DNA of 64,000 bases from Phyto melanocephala (lineage: Eukaryota; Arthropoda; Insecta; Diptera; Rhinophoridae): assembly GCA_941918925.1 (NCBI GenBank), contig OW799237.1, positions 54,858,997 through 54,922,996 of the forward strand, read 5' to 3'. Below, piece by piece: positions 44,363 through 57,037 of this stretch (position 1 is the first letter of the stretch; each line of letters opens with the position of its first letter). Under the pieces are notes generated by a model that made no database searches, was not told the DNA's origin, and was given only the letters and a program-made list of their open reading frames with translations. A program made the position numbers and the translations under genes.

Positions 44363-45254
44363 TGGCTTTGCTGCATGATTTATTCCGCTTAGAGCTGACG
44401 CTGAAGTGGCAAACGTAATAAATAAGAGCCTCAACTTTTTTGTAATGAACAGCAATGTTAATTAGTACTGATTTCACTATACCACAACTTGGAAGTTTTG
44501 GCTTTTCCCCAAATAATCACTATTTCCTTTTTGTTGTCTGTTATAGCCACCTAACCGCAAAAATCATCATCATTTCAAATTCTATAGTACAGTTTTTTTG
44601 TCAGAATTTTTTTTGTAAAATTTGAGATTTCTGAAGAAGCTGGCCCATACATCTTATCGTAACGACGTACTCGATTTTGTAAAGCAATCCGTTAAAAAAC
44701 TTTTAATTGCACCAGCTTTAAGTCTTTTAAATACCATTTTCTTATTAAGCCATCGGTTTTGGAGTTATTGAGGTACAAGTCGTGTGGTTTAAATTAAAAA
44801 TTTTAGAATTTATTTATAAAAAAATCGAAAGCAAAAAATTTTTACCAGTTTTTGTATTTGAGCTTACAACTGCGTGCGGTAAAAATAAAAAAACTTATTG
44901 CATGAAAATCCCTGAATAAATTCAAGTTATATTCTCGATAAAGTAAAAGTACAAAGAATTTTTTTTTCTAATAATCATAAAAGTTTTTAATATAAAAAAT
45001 TCAGTAAAATAGAAAGGAACAAATAATTACCAGTTCTAGTACTTGGCCTTAAAGCCACATGTCATAGATATGAAATAAATCTTATTGCATGAAAATCCGT
45101 AGATAAAGTCGAGTTTTCTTCTAAAGTTACGACAAGATATATGGAGAAATCTTAAAATTGACCAACAAATTTAAAAAAAAAAACCTTACTATAGAATTTG
45201 ACATAATTATGATTTTTGCAGTTCGGTAATCATAACGGATTAAAGAAAAAAGTA
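44363..45254. other. AT-rich DNA with a degenerate direct repeat
   Basis: No gene. TTACCAGTTTTTGTATTTGA...CTTATTGCATGAAAATCC at 44843-44925 recurs as TTACCAGTTCTAGTACTTGG...CTTATTGCATGAAAATCC at 45028-45104, about 185 bases apart. Nothing else is recognised. Confidence 0.5.
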
Positions 45255-45730
45255 ATAGCCTTTTTACACTTGCACTAGATGTTAGATCTCCCCATATGAA
45301 TTGTACGTGTTTGTGTGTCAACATCTTTTCAAGATGTTCCTAACTAGTTTTGTTCCACTCAACATCTTTCGATTGTTTTAGTGTCTTCACTAGAAATTGC
45401 TGTAAAAAAATACGTACCATCACTAGAAAAAAAATTACAAGCGCAAAAAAAAAATACATACAACGAGTGGGCTTGAAATATGTCGCATAAAATAAGATAT
45501 TTTAATTATTTTCATCCTCTAACAAAATTTAACGAAATCTGCATATTACAATTAATACAGAATTCTTAAATTCCTTTTTCTTTAATTTTTATTTGCGCAA
45601 ACATGTAAAACAAATATAATGACAGATGAAAAATGAAGGATGAAAGATGTTGTAAATGTCTACAAGTTTTTTTCATTTTCAACATCTTCCACGCATTCCG
45701 CTAAGATGTGAACAAGTGTAAAAAGGCTAT
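45255..45730. repeat. TIR element, 476 bp, copy 1
   Basis: Perfect 18-base inverted ends ATAGCCTTTTTACACTTG (45255-45272) and its reverse complement (45713-45730). Subterminal AACATCTT/AAGATGTT motifs repeat on both sides (45332, 45657, 45684). No ORF. The right 230 bases recur at 56590-56840. Confidence 0.8.
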
Positions 45731-46043
45731 AACAGTACTATATTCGGCTGTACCAAATTTTTGATGCCCACTACATTTATTATTTTGTCATTAACTGTAA
45801 TCGATATGGAATAATCTCTTTAAACTAAAATTTCACTTTCGTGTTGAGTTTGGACACAATTGCATTTTATTCGATGTTAGAAGGACATGGACAGACGGAC
45901 GGACTTAGCTAGATCGTTATAAAATTAGACCTCGATTTAGAATGTATATACTTTATGGGGTCTAAATTGGATTTTTCGATGTGTTACAAACGGAAAGACA
46001 AAATGAATATACACCCACCATTTTTTTGGTGGCGGGTGTAAAA
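45731..46043 (-). mobile_element. DINE-1/Helentron-like element, second subfamily
   Basis: Left end ACTATATTCGGCTGTACCAAA, then ATTATTTTGTCATTAACTGT; a core GACAGACGGACGGAC; TATATACTTTATGGGG; right end ACACCCACCATTTTTTTGGT, GGCGGGTGTAAAA, an inverted pair. This is a short, nearly complete minus-strand copy. Confidence 0.68.
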
Positions 46044-46369
46044 ATATTCTGAAATACAAACAGAAGTTTCTAAATTATTTAAGGAAATTTCTGAATTACA
46101 ATTGGAAACCTCTGCAATACCTTTGGAAATCGTGTAGCTGTGTGATAAAAGCTAAAATGATTAACAAACTATCAACGGCAAACAATAACATTTAAAACAC
46201 AATATTATCTGAATCTTTTTTTGTTTATTTATGTGTTTTCATTTATTTTTATATTTAAATTTAAACTTTCACTTTGTGTTGATCCAAACAGTGTCAGTTT
46301 AAAATTTTGTTTTTTTTATACACACGATATCATAGAAAATTTAAAAAAAAAAGAAGTAATAATCTTACT

Positions 46370-47860
46370 TCTGTGCCGAATTTTTGATACCCACCACCAA
46401 TTTCATGTACTTTTGTAGCACAAAATTTATTATTTTGTCATTAACTGTAATCGATATGGAATAATCTCTTTATGCTAAAATATGTATCACTTTCTTTGCT
46501 ATTAATTTATTTTCTTAAATTTATTTTTACAATGACACTTTAAGTATTTCTACATTAAAAATTATACAATTGACTCTTTTTTTTTTACACCAATGTTGTA
46601 TTTTAACGAAATATTACGAGTATAATTTGGTACGTACTAATAGGTTGTAAAAAATGGTATTAGCTCTGTATAGGCATGACATCTTCTACTTTTAAAATTA
46701 TATAGCTTATCTTTTTTTAAAATTTTTGTCCATATTGATATAATACGATTTAAGGATAAAGCTATTTATGGGAGGTGGTGTTAATGTGGGCGTGTCACCT
46801 TAATTTTTGGAATTATACATAAATTGGCATACTTAAATTCACCAGAAAACTATATATGCGAAATTACGTCATCTAATACATATAACTCTGTCGATTTTAT
46901 GAGCTTTTAAATTTCTTTAACAGTGAATTATGTGAGAAGGGGGCGTTAAAGGAGGCGTCTGAAAGTAGTTTCTGCTAGTAAATTTAACTTAAATATTTCG
47001 GTATAGAGTCCTTTATTATTTAAAAACCTTTGTCCAGAGAGAAATTATATGAATTTGAGATATGGCGTTTTATAAGAAGTGGGCGTATCAACTTAATTTT
47101 GAGTTATTACAAGTCTTTTGATCCAAAAGCTATTTTGTTATGGACAATTTCTGAAATTAGGAAACATTGCTTTTCGATCGAAAGACTTGAAATAACGGAA
47201 AACTAAGGTGAGATGCCTTTTTAAACGCTCAGCTCTCATGTAAAGAGTCAAATTCATATAATTTTTCTATGGACCAATATTTTGCATGAATGAAGGACGC
47301 TATATTGAAATAGTTGAAATTATAAACAGAAAATACTTTGACACGCCTACTAGAACGCACACTTTTCACGTAATCTGCTGTTTTTTAAAGTTAAAAGCTC
47401 ATAAAACAAACAAAATTAGAGATTTGATGATGAAATTTGCTACAGATATCCTTCTAGTTAATGTCATTGTTATGCCATAGAATAAAGGTGACACGACCCC
47501 TTTTACGTCCACCTCCCATATAACGTTTTTTCTCTAATTCATGTAATTTCTCTATGGACAAGGTTTTAGAAGCATAAAGGAATATATTGATATATATAAG
47601 TTATATTTATTAGCAGAAACTATATTTACACGCCTACTTTAACGCCCACTTACATTGAAAAACTAAATATACGAAAACATTTTACTAGCATATCGATGTT
47701 ATACGAAGAGGGCGATACATATTTTAGTATAAAGAGACTATTCCATAGCGATTACCATTAATAATAAAATAATAAATTCTGTGCTATAAAAGTAAATCAA
47801 ATTGGTGTTGGGTATAAAAGATTCGGCACAGCCGAATACAGTGCTCTGCCTTCTTATATT
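46370..47860. mobile_element. DINE-1/Helentron-like second subfamily, inverted-end composite
   Basis: The left edge (CTTCTGTGCCGAATTTTTGA, TACCCACCACC) is the subfamily 3' end in minus orientation; the right edge (GGGTATAAAAGATTCGGCAC, AGCCGAATACAGTGCTCT) is the same end in plus orientation. Between are degenerate units containing GGGCG / CGCCCAC motifs (46790, 46930, 47085, 47490, 47635). No real ORF. Two facing 3' ends suggest two insertions or an inverted duplication. Confidence 0.55.
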
Positions 47861-49360
47861 GGGCTTAGTTTTCAAAATACACTATTACATTAGTATGTAT
47901 TTTAAAAATTAAGAGAACGTTTTTATCTATTTTTCAAGTCTAAAAAAACTTGCAAAATATTAAAAGGAATTTAAATAAAAATAATAAAGGTTTAAAAAAG
48001 CGGACATCAGTGTGCCTATTCAAATAATTTTAAAAAATTATAATATTTCTTCAAATTTCCAAATTAAACATATTCGAGCACTAAAGTCTTTAAACTAGAA
48101 ATAACAAAAAATTATATTCTTTTATTTCGCACTAAGCAGGTAATTTTAAATTATTTAAAAAAAATTCTGTTATACATACTTACATACATGAAAGAAATTA
48201 TCTGACGAAAACTAAAAAAAGATTTCTACAATTGAGATATTTTGAATAACTAAACTCTTTTCAAAAAAACAGAAAAAAACATGATTCCTGTTTTAAGAAA
48301 GTTTTGCTTGTTTTGTAAACAAACTCTTTTAATTGAACAGACAACTTTGAGTTATTCATTCAGTGCCGTCACACAGTGGTTAATTTTTAAGGAAAAAAAT
48401 GGAAAAGGAATTGTAAAAGAAAATCTCAACAATTATTAAAGTATTAAAAAGACAATTCAAAACTATTTTTAAAGTAAATTGTAATTTTTCGAAAAACTTA
48501 AGAGATACAATTGGCGGAAAACCAAAAAGAAAAAATACAAAAGATACTTAACTTCAATAACCTTAAAACTATAAGTAATACCACTGTTTTAACAGTTTTT
48601 TTGAGTTTTATTTTTTTTTTTTAATAAAAAAGAAAGTTGTTCAAATCGGTTCACATGTGCAAAAGTAACATGCTTCGAAAGGTTTTCTAAACCCGAAGTT
48701 GCTAACTTTGACGAACCATGTCATGAGTTATTTAAACGCCTCAGTTTGTTTCATGAAATTCGGATAAGTAGTTTAGAAGATGACCATATTTTCTTCCAAA
48801 GGAACCACTGTACGTCATAACTTCTTACAATTCACGTAACCTTTTCTTCAGTTTAAATTAAATCTTATTATCAAATGAATTTTCTTCCAACTTAAATTTT
48901 TCAATATGAACACGTTTTAGTTAAAATTCATTGTATATTTTTAAAAAATTAATTAAATTTTTAATACTGATATAAATACATACATACATAATTTGATTTG
49001 TATAAAAATAAAAGAATTCTTACGTTTCTAAAGTGATATTAAAATAACGGTGAAAGTAAACTAAGCGAAGTAAACTTTTACACGAAGACAATAAACCAAA
49101 CACTTTAAATTTCTCCAACTCTACACTTTGAAAGGTATCAACTGAATAATTACCGTCTTTGCTTTAAAGCGTTATCTTACCAAAATTTTTATTTTAAACA
49201 TTTGGACAGAATTTAGGTTAATGTCAGAAAAGTTCAGTTAAATGCATTTGTGAATGCGTGTTTATAGTAGACAATGCGTACATATGTATGCATGTATGTA
49301 TGCATATCACTTGACCCAATTATAGTAGTTGACAAATGTTTACGATCACCCATGCATAAG

Positions 49361-49361
<1 letters not shown>
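47861..49361. other. AT-rich non-coding stretch
   Basis: No ORF with recognisable content, no terminal repeats. Contains short A and T runs only. Confidence 0.45.
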
Positions 49362-49391
<30 letters not shown>

Positions 49392-49523
49392 TGTATGTAT
49401 GTATGTATGTATGTATGTATGTATGTATGTATGTATGTATGTATGTATGTATGTATGTAGGTCCGCATACTATGTATGTATGCATGTATGTATGTATTTA
49501 TGTATGTATGTATGTATGTATGT
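49362..49523. repeat. (GTAT)n microsatellite
   Basis: About 25 GTAT units to 49458, a short break (AGGTCCGCATACT), then another dozen units. The ORFs on both strands here only translate the repeat. Confidence 0.95.
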
Positions 49524-50381
49524 ACATAATTAAATAAAATAGTATTATATAGTAAATTATGAATTGCAGCGTTGCTGTTCACAAATTTTATATTTGCGAA
49601 AAAACTCAGAAAAATCTTGTCTTACACTTTTCTACTGATCTAGTAAGTAATATACATACTAGTGATGTAACGAATGCAAATATATTCGCACTCGCGAATA
49701 TTCACAAGTTTTTATACCAACCACCAAAAAAATGATGAGGGTATATTCATTTTGTCATTCCGCTTGTAACACATCGCAAAAAAAAACCAATAAAGTATAT
49801 ATTTTTTGAGTAATGATTTAATTTTATGGCGATCTAGTTATGTTCGCTCGAACTAAAAAACTAGGGGTCTCCAATTTTGTCAGAATATTTCTTAAGCACA
49901 AGGTTTGTTTAGAATTAAAAATGGGCTAAATCGGAATATTAGGAAGAGAGTTATAGCTCGTAATACAAGAGTAGTTTAAAGAAACCGTGTGCTTTCAACT
50001 TCGAATAAAATGAAATTGTGTCCAAACGCATTAACGTAGAGTCATGAAATTTCGAAAATATATTTGCTGAGTACAAACAAATATTTTTCCCTGAAAATTG
50101 CAAAAATCTACGCAATAGGTAAGGAGTTTTAGATCAAAATGTACGAAAATTTATACCGCACAGTGTATTTTTCAGTATATTAAAAATTTAAAACGCAATA
50201 AAACTCACAAAATTAGATGTATAATTCTAAAATTTTGCAAGCGTTGCTTTTTGGTCAAAGGCTTTGCACTTACGGGAAATAAATGTGATACGCCCACTTT
50301 TACACCTACCTGCCATATAAAGCTTTATTTCAAACTCATATACTTTCCTATGAATAAAGATTTTGGAAGAATAAAGGAATA

Positions 50382-51677
50382 AAGAATGAGATCAGTGAAA
50401 CCTTAACACACATTTTTAATTCCACCTTTCTTCATGCACAAAAAATATAACTGTTTATGATCAAGTTTGCATTTAAAAACTTGTCAAATTATGTGTACAA
50501 AATAATAGTATAATCGGATTATTAGTTTGTTTGAAAATGGATTCCGAAGAAAAAGTGCGTGAAAAAATAATAACAATTTTTTTAAAAAATCCCAGTCGTA
50601 CTTACAAATCTATTGCAAATGAGATACAGGTGTCACGACTAACAGTTTCGCGTGTGATAAAAGTGTATAACGAACGTCGTAGTATTAAAAGGAAAGCTGT
50701 AAGTGGAGCTAAAAAAGGTATAACTGACCCACAGTTAGCTTCAAAGATTGTCTTCTAAACCAAAATCCCAACCTCTCAAACCGTAAAGCCGCCTTAAAAG
50801 CAAACTGTTCCGATTTTTTTGTAAGGAAGGTTAAAAGATATGAAGGCCTTAAGTCCTACAAGGTTCAGAAAGTGCCAGACAGAAATTCGAAGAAAAACTT
50901 GGATGCAAAAAGTCGTGCCAAAGAACTGCTTAGAAATTTTATCAACAAATATGAGTGTTGTATTATGGATGATGAGACTTACGTTCTTGCCGACTTTTCT
51001 CAGCTCCCAGGACGAAGTTATTATGTGGCCGATGGAAGAGGTAATGTCGATGACCAATTTAAGTTCCAAAAAAAGACAAAGTTTCCAAAGAAGTACTTAG
51101 TTTGGCAAGCTATATGCACGTGCGGAGAAAGAAGCAGTAAATTTATTACTACTGGGACTATCAACACTGATATTTACATCAAGGAGTGCTTGCAGAAGAG
51201 GTTGCTTCCATTCATACGAAAACACAATAAGTCAACCTATTTTTGGCCCGACCTAGCGTCGTGTCATTATAGTAAATCTGCAGCAGAATGGTATGAAACA
51301 AATAATATCGTGGTAGTGCCAAAAGAAGCAAATCCACCTAATTGTCCAGAACTAAGGCCCATCGAACGTTACTGGGCTTTAGTCAAAAGAGTGCTGAAGG
51401 ATACAAAACAAGTTGCTAATACTACTAAAATTTTTTCCCAGAAATGGTCTTATTCCAGCAATAAAGTTACTAAGGATACCATCAAAACCCTCATGGTCTC
51501 AATTCCGGAAAAGGTGAATCAAAGGTCATCAAAAAAAGCTGAATTTTTACAAAAGGCATTAATATTTTAATTTACTGTTATTTTATTGTTAAACCACGCT
51601 ATTTTCATTAAAATGGATTAATTCGTTTCAAAGTTATTGCGTTTTATTCGTGTTAGGCTTTTATAGATCTCATTCTT
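50382..51677 (+). mobile_element. Tc1/mariner-superfamily element (DD37E), complete ends, 1296 bp
   Basis: Ends AAGAATGAGATC and its exact reverse complement, with CCTTAACAC / CCTAACAC further in. A TA duplication flanks it (50380-50381, 51678-51679), and the empty site can be read in the sister host at 47575. The length fits an autonomous Tc1-like element, but its transposase gene has one frameshift. Confidence 0.9.
50537..51570 (+). pseudogene. DD37E transposase with a single frameshift
   Basis: The first ORF (to 50758) starts MDSEEKVREKIITIFLKN and carries the HTH: SIANEIQVSRLTVSRVIKVY. A frameshift near 50745-50757 moves the reading to the frame of the second ORF, continuing through residues such as SDFFVRKVKRYEG to the 232-residue ORF (50872-51570). 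There the core has D34 (IMDDETYVL), D127 (YFWPDLASCHYS) and E165 (ELRPIERYWALVKR); spacings are 92 and 37. The C-terminus is intact. Apart from the one frameshift nothing is missing, so inactivation is recent or could be an assembly error. Confidence 0.87.
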
Positions 51678-52234
51678 TATATTGAAATATCTAAGTTGTA
51701 TGTATTAGCAGAAGCTATTTCGACACTCCTACTATAAGACCCACTTTTCACGTAACGTACATATACATATGTAGTTTTTTAGTCTATGTCATTGCTATGC
51801 CAGAAAATTTAGGTGATACGCCTACTTTAACGCCTACTTCCCATATAACGGTTTATATGAAATTCATATGGTTTCTCTACGGACAAAGTTTTTGGAAGAA
51901 TACAATACTATATTGAAATATCTAAGTTAAATTTATTAGTAAAAACCATATTGACACGCCTAATGTGATACATATTTTAGTATAGCGATTAAAGTTAATA
52001 ACAAAATAATAAATTTTGTGCTATAAGAGTACATCAAATTGGTGGTGGGTATAAAAATTCGGCACATAAAAATGGCTATTAAGTACATATATATTCTAGT
52101 GATCAATTTACAAGTCTTTTGAAAGTTAATTGCGTACATTATAACGCATTTATGAAAAAATTTCTAAAATTTTGATGTTAAAAATCTGTCACACATAAGA
52201 AAACATGTTTGAAAGCAGTTTTATTACACAACGA

Positions 52235-53007
52235 GAAATAGTTGCCCTCAGTGCCAATAGCATACTCTACTAACATAAAAGAGTCGTATGCAACAATGCA
52301 ATCTTATTCGGAATGCAAGGAGGCTATACTAAATTCCCTTCCTATACTTGCGAATGGGACAGTGGTGGGAAAGATCAACACAAGCAAAAAAAAAAACTGG
52401 GCATCAAGAACAATTTTTCAAATTGGCAAAAAAACCTCAAATTGGGATATATGAAGCAGTTCGTGAAACGCCTGAATAGGGAAAGTGATGCCTTTTTAAA
52501 CTTAAAATCAGTTTTCCCAAGAATAAGTGAAGCAAAAATAAAAGAAGGTACAAATGTTAATTGATTTCTAACCAAAATTGTATTGGTTGTTTATTTTTAG
52601 GTATTTTTTTTGGACCTCAAATCCACAAAATCATGCTTGACGAAGAATTTACAATGAAATTAAATGTTGTGGAAAAAAGGGCATGGAAAAGCTTTATTGG
52701 TTTATGTGAAACTTTTTTGGGAAATAAAAAAAGTGAACATTATATTGATGTAGTAAATGAATTTCTTGAGGCCGAAATGGGATGCAGAATCTCCATAAAA
52801 GTTAATTTTCTGCATGCACATTTAGATTTTTTCCCAGGAAACCTAGGACAATTTACTGATGAGCAAGGTGAACGATTTCACCAAGACATTTTGTATATCG
52901 AAAAACGCTTCGAAGGAAAAAGCCAAGTAAGAACGACCTCAATTCACTGCTGGTAAGCGAGAAACGACTTGATGTACAAGCGTAAAAGGTCTTACAATCA
53001 CTATTAA
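52235..53007 (+). pseudogene. Decayed member of a multicopy arthropod gene family, one intron
   Basis: Exonic pieces read VPIAYSTNIKESYATM, then after a deletion and frame change LFGMQGGYTKFPSYTCEWDS, KLGYMKQFVKRLNRESDAFL and FPRISEAKIKEG. The coding sequence continues GIFFGPQIHKIMLDEEF, EKRAWKSFIGLCETFLGNKK, NFLHAHLDFFPGNLGQFTDE and GERFHQDILYIEKRF after a 53-base intron (52548-52600: GTACAA...TTTTTAG). A stop follows HCW, then YKRKRSYNHY. I know these blocks as a repetitive, probably transposon-derived family of arthropods; I cannot name its reaction. Confidence 0.65.
52548..52600 (+). other. Spliceosomal intron in the decayed gene
   Basis: GT at 52548, T-rich tract and TTTTTAG ending at 52600. 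Removing it joins KEG to GIFFGPQ in frame (codon split G|GT). A 53-base intron is normal for flies. Confidence 0.7.
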
Positions 53008-53699
53008 GCAAATATTCTAAATTTCTAAATAAAATAATTTGTATACTGTTATTTTTAAATAATTATATCATTATCATTATATCATCATATCATTTTAAAT
53101 CTAAAAAAATATAGTTAATAAATTAGTTCTTGATCAATATTTGTAAAAGCTAAATTTTTCACCCTTGAAAAACCTTAATAATTGTTTTATTTTTTACTCG
53201 ATTTTATTTATTGAAAGCTGGTTAAACTTAAAACTAAATTGGCTTTAAAAAATCATGTACATAAGGGTATGATTCTAAACAATCTAATTTTGAAAAATGG
53301 CGCCAAAGTTGAAAGAACTAGAAAAAATGAAATTAAAATCAGATATAATTAAGAATATCACTTTGCACAAAAATTTTATATACATACCAAAGGGTGTATA
53401 TATTTGGAGAGGCACTATTTTCCTCTTTCTGAAACCGTTTAAAAATAAATATCGGCTAAAAATCAACTGAGTTACGTGTTCATAAGTACTCGAACCTACA
53501 CGAAAATGGTTTATTTGGAATAACTCCGAAATTTGAGGGTGTTTCAGAACTTTTAAAAATTGATTTATGCTCTACTCAATAAGGTCTGTAACATACACTA
53601 GGTCGCTTTTCAAGTATAAACAAAAGTGCTCATTTGTAGCACCGTGTTATATTTATATTAAATAAATAAATATAATATTTGTATCCAACCAACAACACA

Positions 53700-55006
53700 T
53701 AAATAAAAATAAAACCTCAGTGAGAACAATTATAAGATTAAAACTAATTAAAATAAAAAAAGTAATGTCAGGCAATAAACGTATTAAGAGAAATGCACGC
53801 GATGTACAGAGCATTGAATCGTTTATCGTCAGATCAATTATCAGAGCTTGTTCTCTCAAGCCCTCATATTTCAGCTACGCGTTTATAATTGGATTGAAAG
53901 TCAATTTGAAAAAAAAAAATAATTTTATTAGTGAACGGTCTAATCTAATTAAAACAATGATTATGGAAACTAAGAGTAGTATATTGTCAGAAATTTATGA
54001 CTTTAATGATGACAAATTTAATGACTTTAAAACTGAACTTATACAGGTTTATCCAGCTTATCCAGTACGTGGCATAGTTCATGTAAAGAAATTTGATGAG
54101 GATAAGCCACCCCCAATCGAGATGCCAGATCAATTAAACCAGTTTTTCTAATAGGTCCGATTGCCTATAATCTCTTCTTTTTTTATATAAAAATTAGTTA
54201 TTGTTGCACTTTAATTTTAACTTATTTTCACACCTTGATAAACCAAATTGTTATGTTTTCTTTTTTATATTTTACAAAGTTTTAAAATAATATTTATAGC
54301 TGTTTTTACATTCCAAATTATTGTTATTTTTTGATTCCTTTTTTAAGAGTTTCGTTTCTAAAAGTTTTATATATGATCGGTGAAATTAATTTTGGTTTCA
54401 AAGACAATATATTTACTTTGGTTAGAATTTTTGCCAAACAGAAAACTGGACAAACAAGGTCTCATAAAGAAGATTGACTCGTTTTTCAACGTGCAGGGTT
54501 TTAAATTATTCCGTGCAGATAGTGCGACACATGCTGGAGGTGTGGCAATATATATTAGATATGATATAAACTCTTGCATAAAACTTAAGTCTGATCCCTT
54601 CAGTCAAATTGAGTACTTATTTTTGGAGCTTAAAATGGTAGACACGAGTAAAATTCTTCTCGCTTGCATATATCGTCCGCATCTAAGCATAGATACAAAA
54701 GTTGAAGTTGACAGGAGAGTTCCGCAGGGCTCTATTTTGGCTCCTGTGCTTTTTTTGTTGTATATAAACGGTCTTCCAGATGTACTAAATCATTGTGGAA
54801 TAAAAATGTATGCTGATAATGTGCAATTGTACTTAAGCACAAAAATGGAAAGCGTTAGTTATTGTATTAATGGCATTAAAAATGATATTAATAAAGTTCA
54901 AAACTGGGCGTCCATAAACGGTTTGTGTATAAATCCTTCAAATCAAAATGTATTTTTATATCTAGGAATAATAGAAAGAGACTCAACAACAATGATTAAG
55001 TATTAA
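53700..55006 (+). pseudogene. Non-LTR retrotransposon relic with endonuclease joined to RT
   Basis: An ORF1-like part at 53720-54151 (NKRIKRNARDVQSIESF, RGIVHVKKFDEDKPPP) is of unknown family; an alternative frame near 53810 gives LNRLSSDQLSELVLSSPH. The second ORF (54380-55006) holds endonuclease blocks FKLFRADSATHAGGVAIYIR and ACIYRPHLSIDTK, then passes in frame to RT blocks RRVPQGSILAPVLFLLYING and MYADNVQLYL. Roughly 400 codons between them are deleted, and the catalytic YADD is YADN. It is a CR1-like relative, dead. Confidence 0.75.
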
Positions 55007-55058
55007 TCACTAAGATTAACTTTGTTCCGTCGTCACTAAATCTCAGAATTACTTTTAA

Positions 55059-55578
55059 TAGCGGAACTCACTCTTTGATGCAAACTACCTTTGCAAGTCG
55101 TGCAGACCGTGCAAGTCTAGCAAACAATTTAACTTGTGCACGACTACAAAAACAAATTCTATTAAATTGCAGTTTGCATCACTTGAGCAAATATGCACTA
55201 CTAAAAATCAGTGCAAAGTAATGCCACACAAATTTGCACAACAGATAAACAATTTTTTTACTCTCAGAATTTAAAATCTCCACAAATTCAATTTCATACA
55301 TGGCATTTTTTACCAAAATAATTGTGATATTATATTTTTCTGTTAATTTAGGCATTGTAATTTATTTAAAATTAATTAATTTTCTTTTCGGAAAATATTA
55401 AAACACAGAATCTTAATTATTAATTTAAAAAAAGATTTGTTGTTTCTTAAATACCTAAAAAATCAGCTCGTTGCCATAAGTTTGCAACACACATGAAAAA
55501 TACACTCACGCTTGGTAGCAAAAAATTAGTGCATATTTGCACTAATTGCAAAAATGCTACCAAGAGTGAATTCCGCTA
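55059..55578. repeat. TIR element, about 520 bp
   Basis: The ends TAGCGGAACTCACTCTTTG and, inverted, TAGCGGAATTCACTCTTGG match at 17 of 19. Inner sequence has repeated TTTGCA / TGCAAA motifs on both arms (55083, 55187, 55533). Flanking AAT on both sides may be the duplication. No ORF. Confidence 0.65.
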
Positions 55579-57034
55579 ATGCTGACAGCATTTCCTCATT
55601 GAAATGTGTTTTATGAACTTTTTGATATGCAGAAGCCTCCTTATGATGCATAAGATGAAAGAACCAAAGTATCTACATATATAGAAGTCTTACCTTTATA
55701 AATATAAATAAATATAAATATACAATAAGTCTTTGGAACAAATTACAAATATCCTACAAAGTCGTGCGATTATGTCAAATAAAAATCTGATAGTTTTCTG
55801 TCCTACATGAAAAAATCGCAACAAAATGTGTTATTGGATGCCACACTGTCATACTTGCTTAGAAAAAGCAACTCTGATCGCACAGAAACTATTATTTTAT
55901 GAAAATTTTCAAAAGATTATCAAATCGGACACACTTGTCAAAAAATCTGTCACACATGTGCACTTTGTGTCCACACTATCACACTTTCTGAACACACATA
56001 CAATTTTTGACATATCGAACGACTAAATCTGATAGTCAGTCATGGCCTTTACTTAAGGCCGCTTCACACTATTCTACAAGTCTTTAGATTTTCATTGGAT
56101 TTTGTCAGAGCAAAATAAAATGATTTTTGGTCTGATTGTCAAAAAATCAAATAGAAAATTTTCTCATTACAATTTGTGCCTACACTAGCACACTTCAAAT
56201 AAAACACAATCTGTGTAGTGTATAAACAGCTATTGTTGTTATTACCATCGGAGATGGACAATATAATAAAATCGTATTTTTTCATACTGATTTTTATGGC
56301 ATTTCATTAATTACTTTCTTAAACACATTCATTTACCCTACATATGAAAGTACTTTCTTGAAATTTCTGTAAACGTAATAAAAATAAAAATTTTAATGAA
56401 AAAGACTAGTTTCATGAAAACTTATTTTTCGTTTACATAGAAAACTAAATGTTAATTTAAAAATGTTGTCGAAGCGAAGAGTTGCATTAATTGCTATACA
56501 TTATACATTAATGAGCTAAATTTACCTCCATTTACACAAATTAAAGATAATATTTAGAAATTGTTTTATTTTTTATTTTTAATTAAAATAAGATACATAT
56601 TTGAATTATTTTCATCCTCTAACAAAATTTAACGAAATCTGCATATTGTGATAATAATTGCTTTCCAAGGGCAATAATTAATACAATAAATACAGAATTT
56701 TTAAATTTAATTTTTTTAATTTTAATTTGCGCAAACATGTAAAATAAATATTATGACAGATGAAAGATGTTGCAAATGTAAACAAGTTCCTTTTATTTTC
56801 AACATCTTAAACGCATTTCGCTAAGATGTGAGCAAGTATATTAGAGAGTGTCAATTATAGTTACCATTATATTTACATATATGAAGCAGGTACAATTGTA
56901 CTTTTGTTGACACATTTTGACCTGCTTAAGTTCCATGGTACCAGCGTGACTTAATTGGTACAATTTAAAAATTTTGTATAGTTTCATCTTTTTGAATTTT
57001 TAGTATAGAGAACATATTATTGAGCTCATTGCAT
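55579..57034. other. AT-rich DNA with a partial TIR element (56590-56840)
   Basis: 56590-56840 repeats the right half of the element at 45255 (ATTTTCATCCTCTAACAAAA, ATTTAACGAAATCTGCATAT, GCAAACATGTAAAA, AACATCTTAAACGCATTTCG, CTAAGATGTGAGCAAG), but its terminus is decayed. Nothing else in this stretch is recognised; the small ORF at 55826 has no family features. Confidence 0.55.
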
Positions 57035-57037
57035 TTA

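Larger units (their letters stand above)
49715..52075 (+). mobile_element. DINE-1/Helentron-like second subfamily, split by a DD37E transposon
   Basis: Starts TTATACCAACCACCAAAAAA, then GATGAGGGTATATTC and TTTTGTCATTCCGC, and ends TTGGTGGTGGGTATAAAAAT, TCGGCAC. Units with ACGCC(T/C)ACTTT lie at 50290, 51960 and 51820. The sequence AAGGAATATATTGA seen intact at 47575 is here split by the insert at 50382-51677. Confidence 0.65.

Noticed and set aside
49234..49582. Overlapping ORFs of YVCM / IHTY repeats on both strands
   Set aside because: Translation of the (GTAT)n microsatellite.
54367..54579. Minus-strand 70-residue ORF
   Set aside because: Shadow of the plus-strand endonuclease relic.
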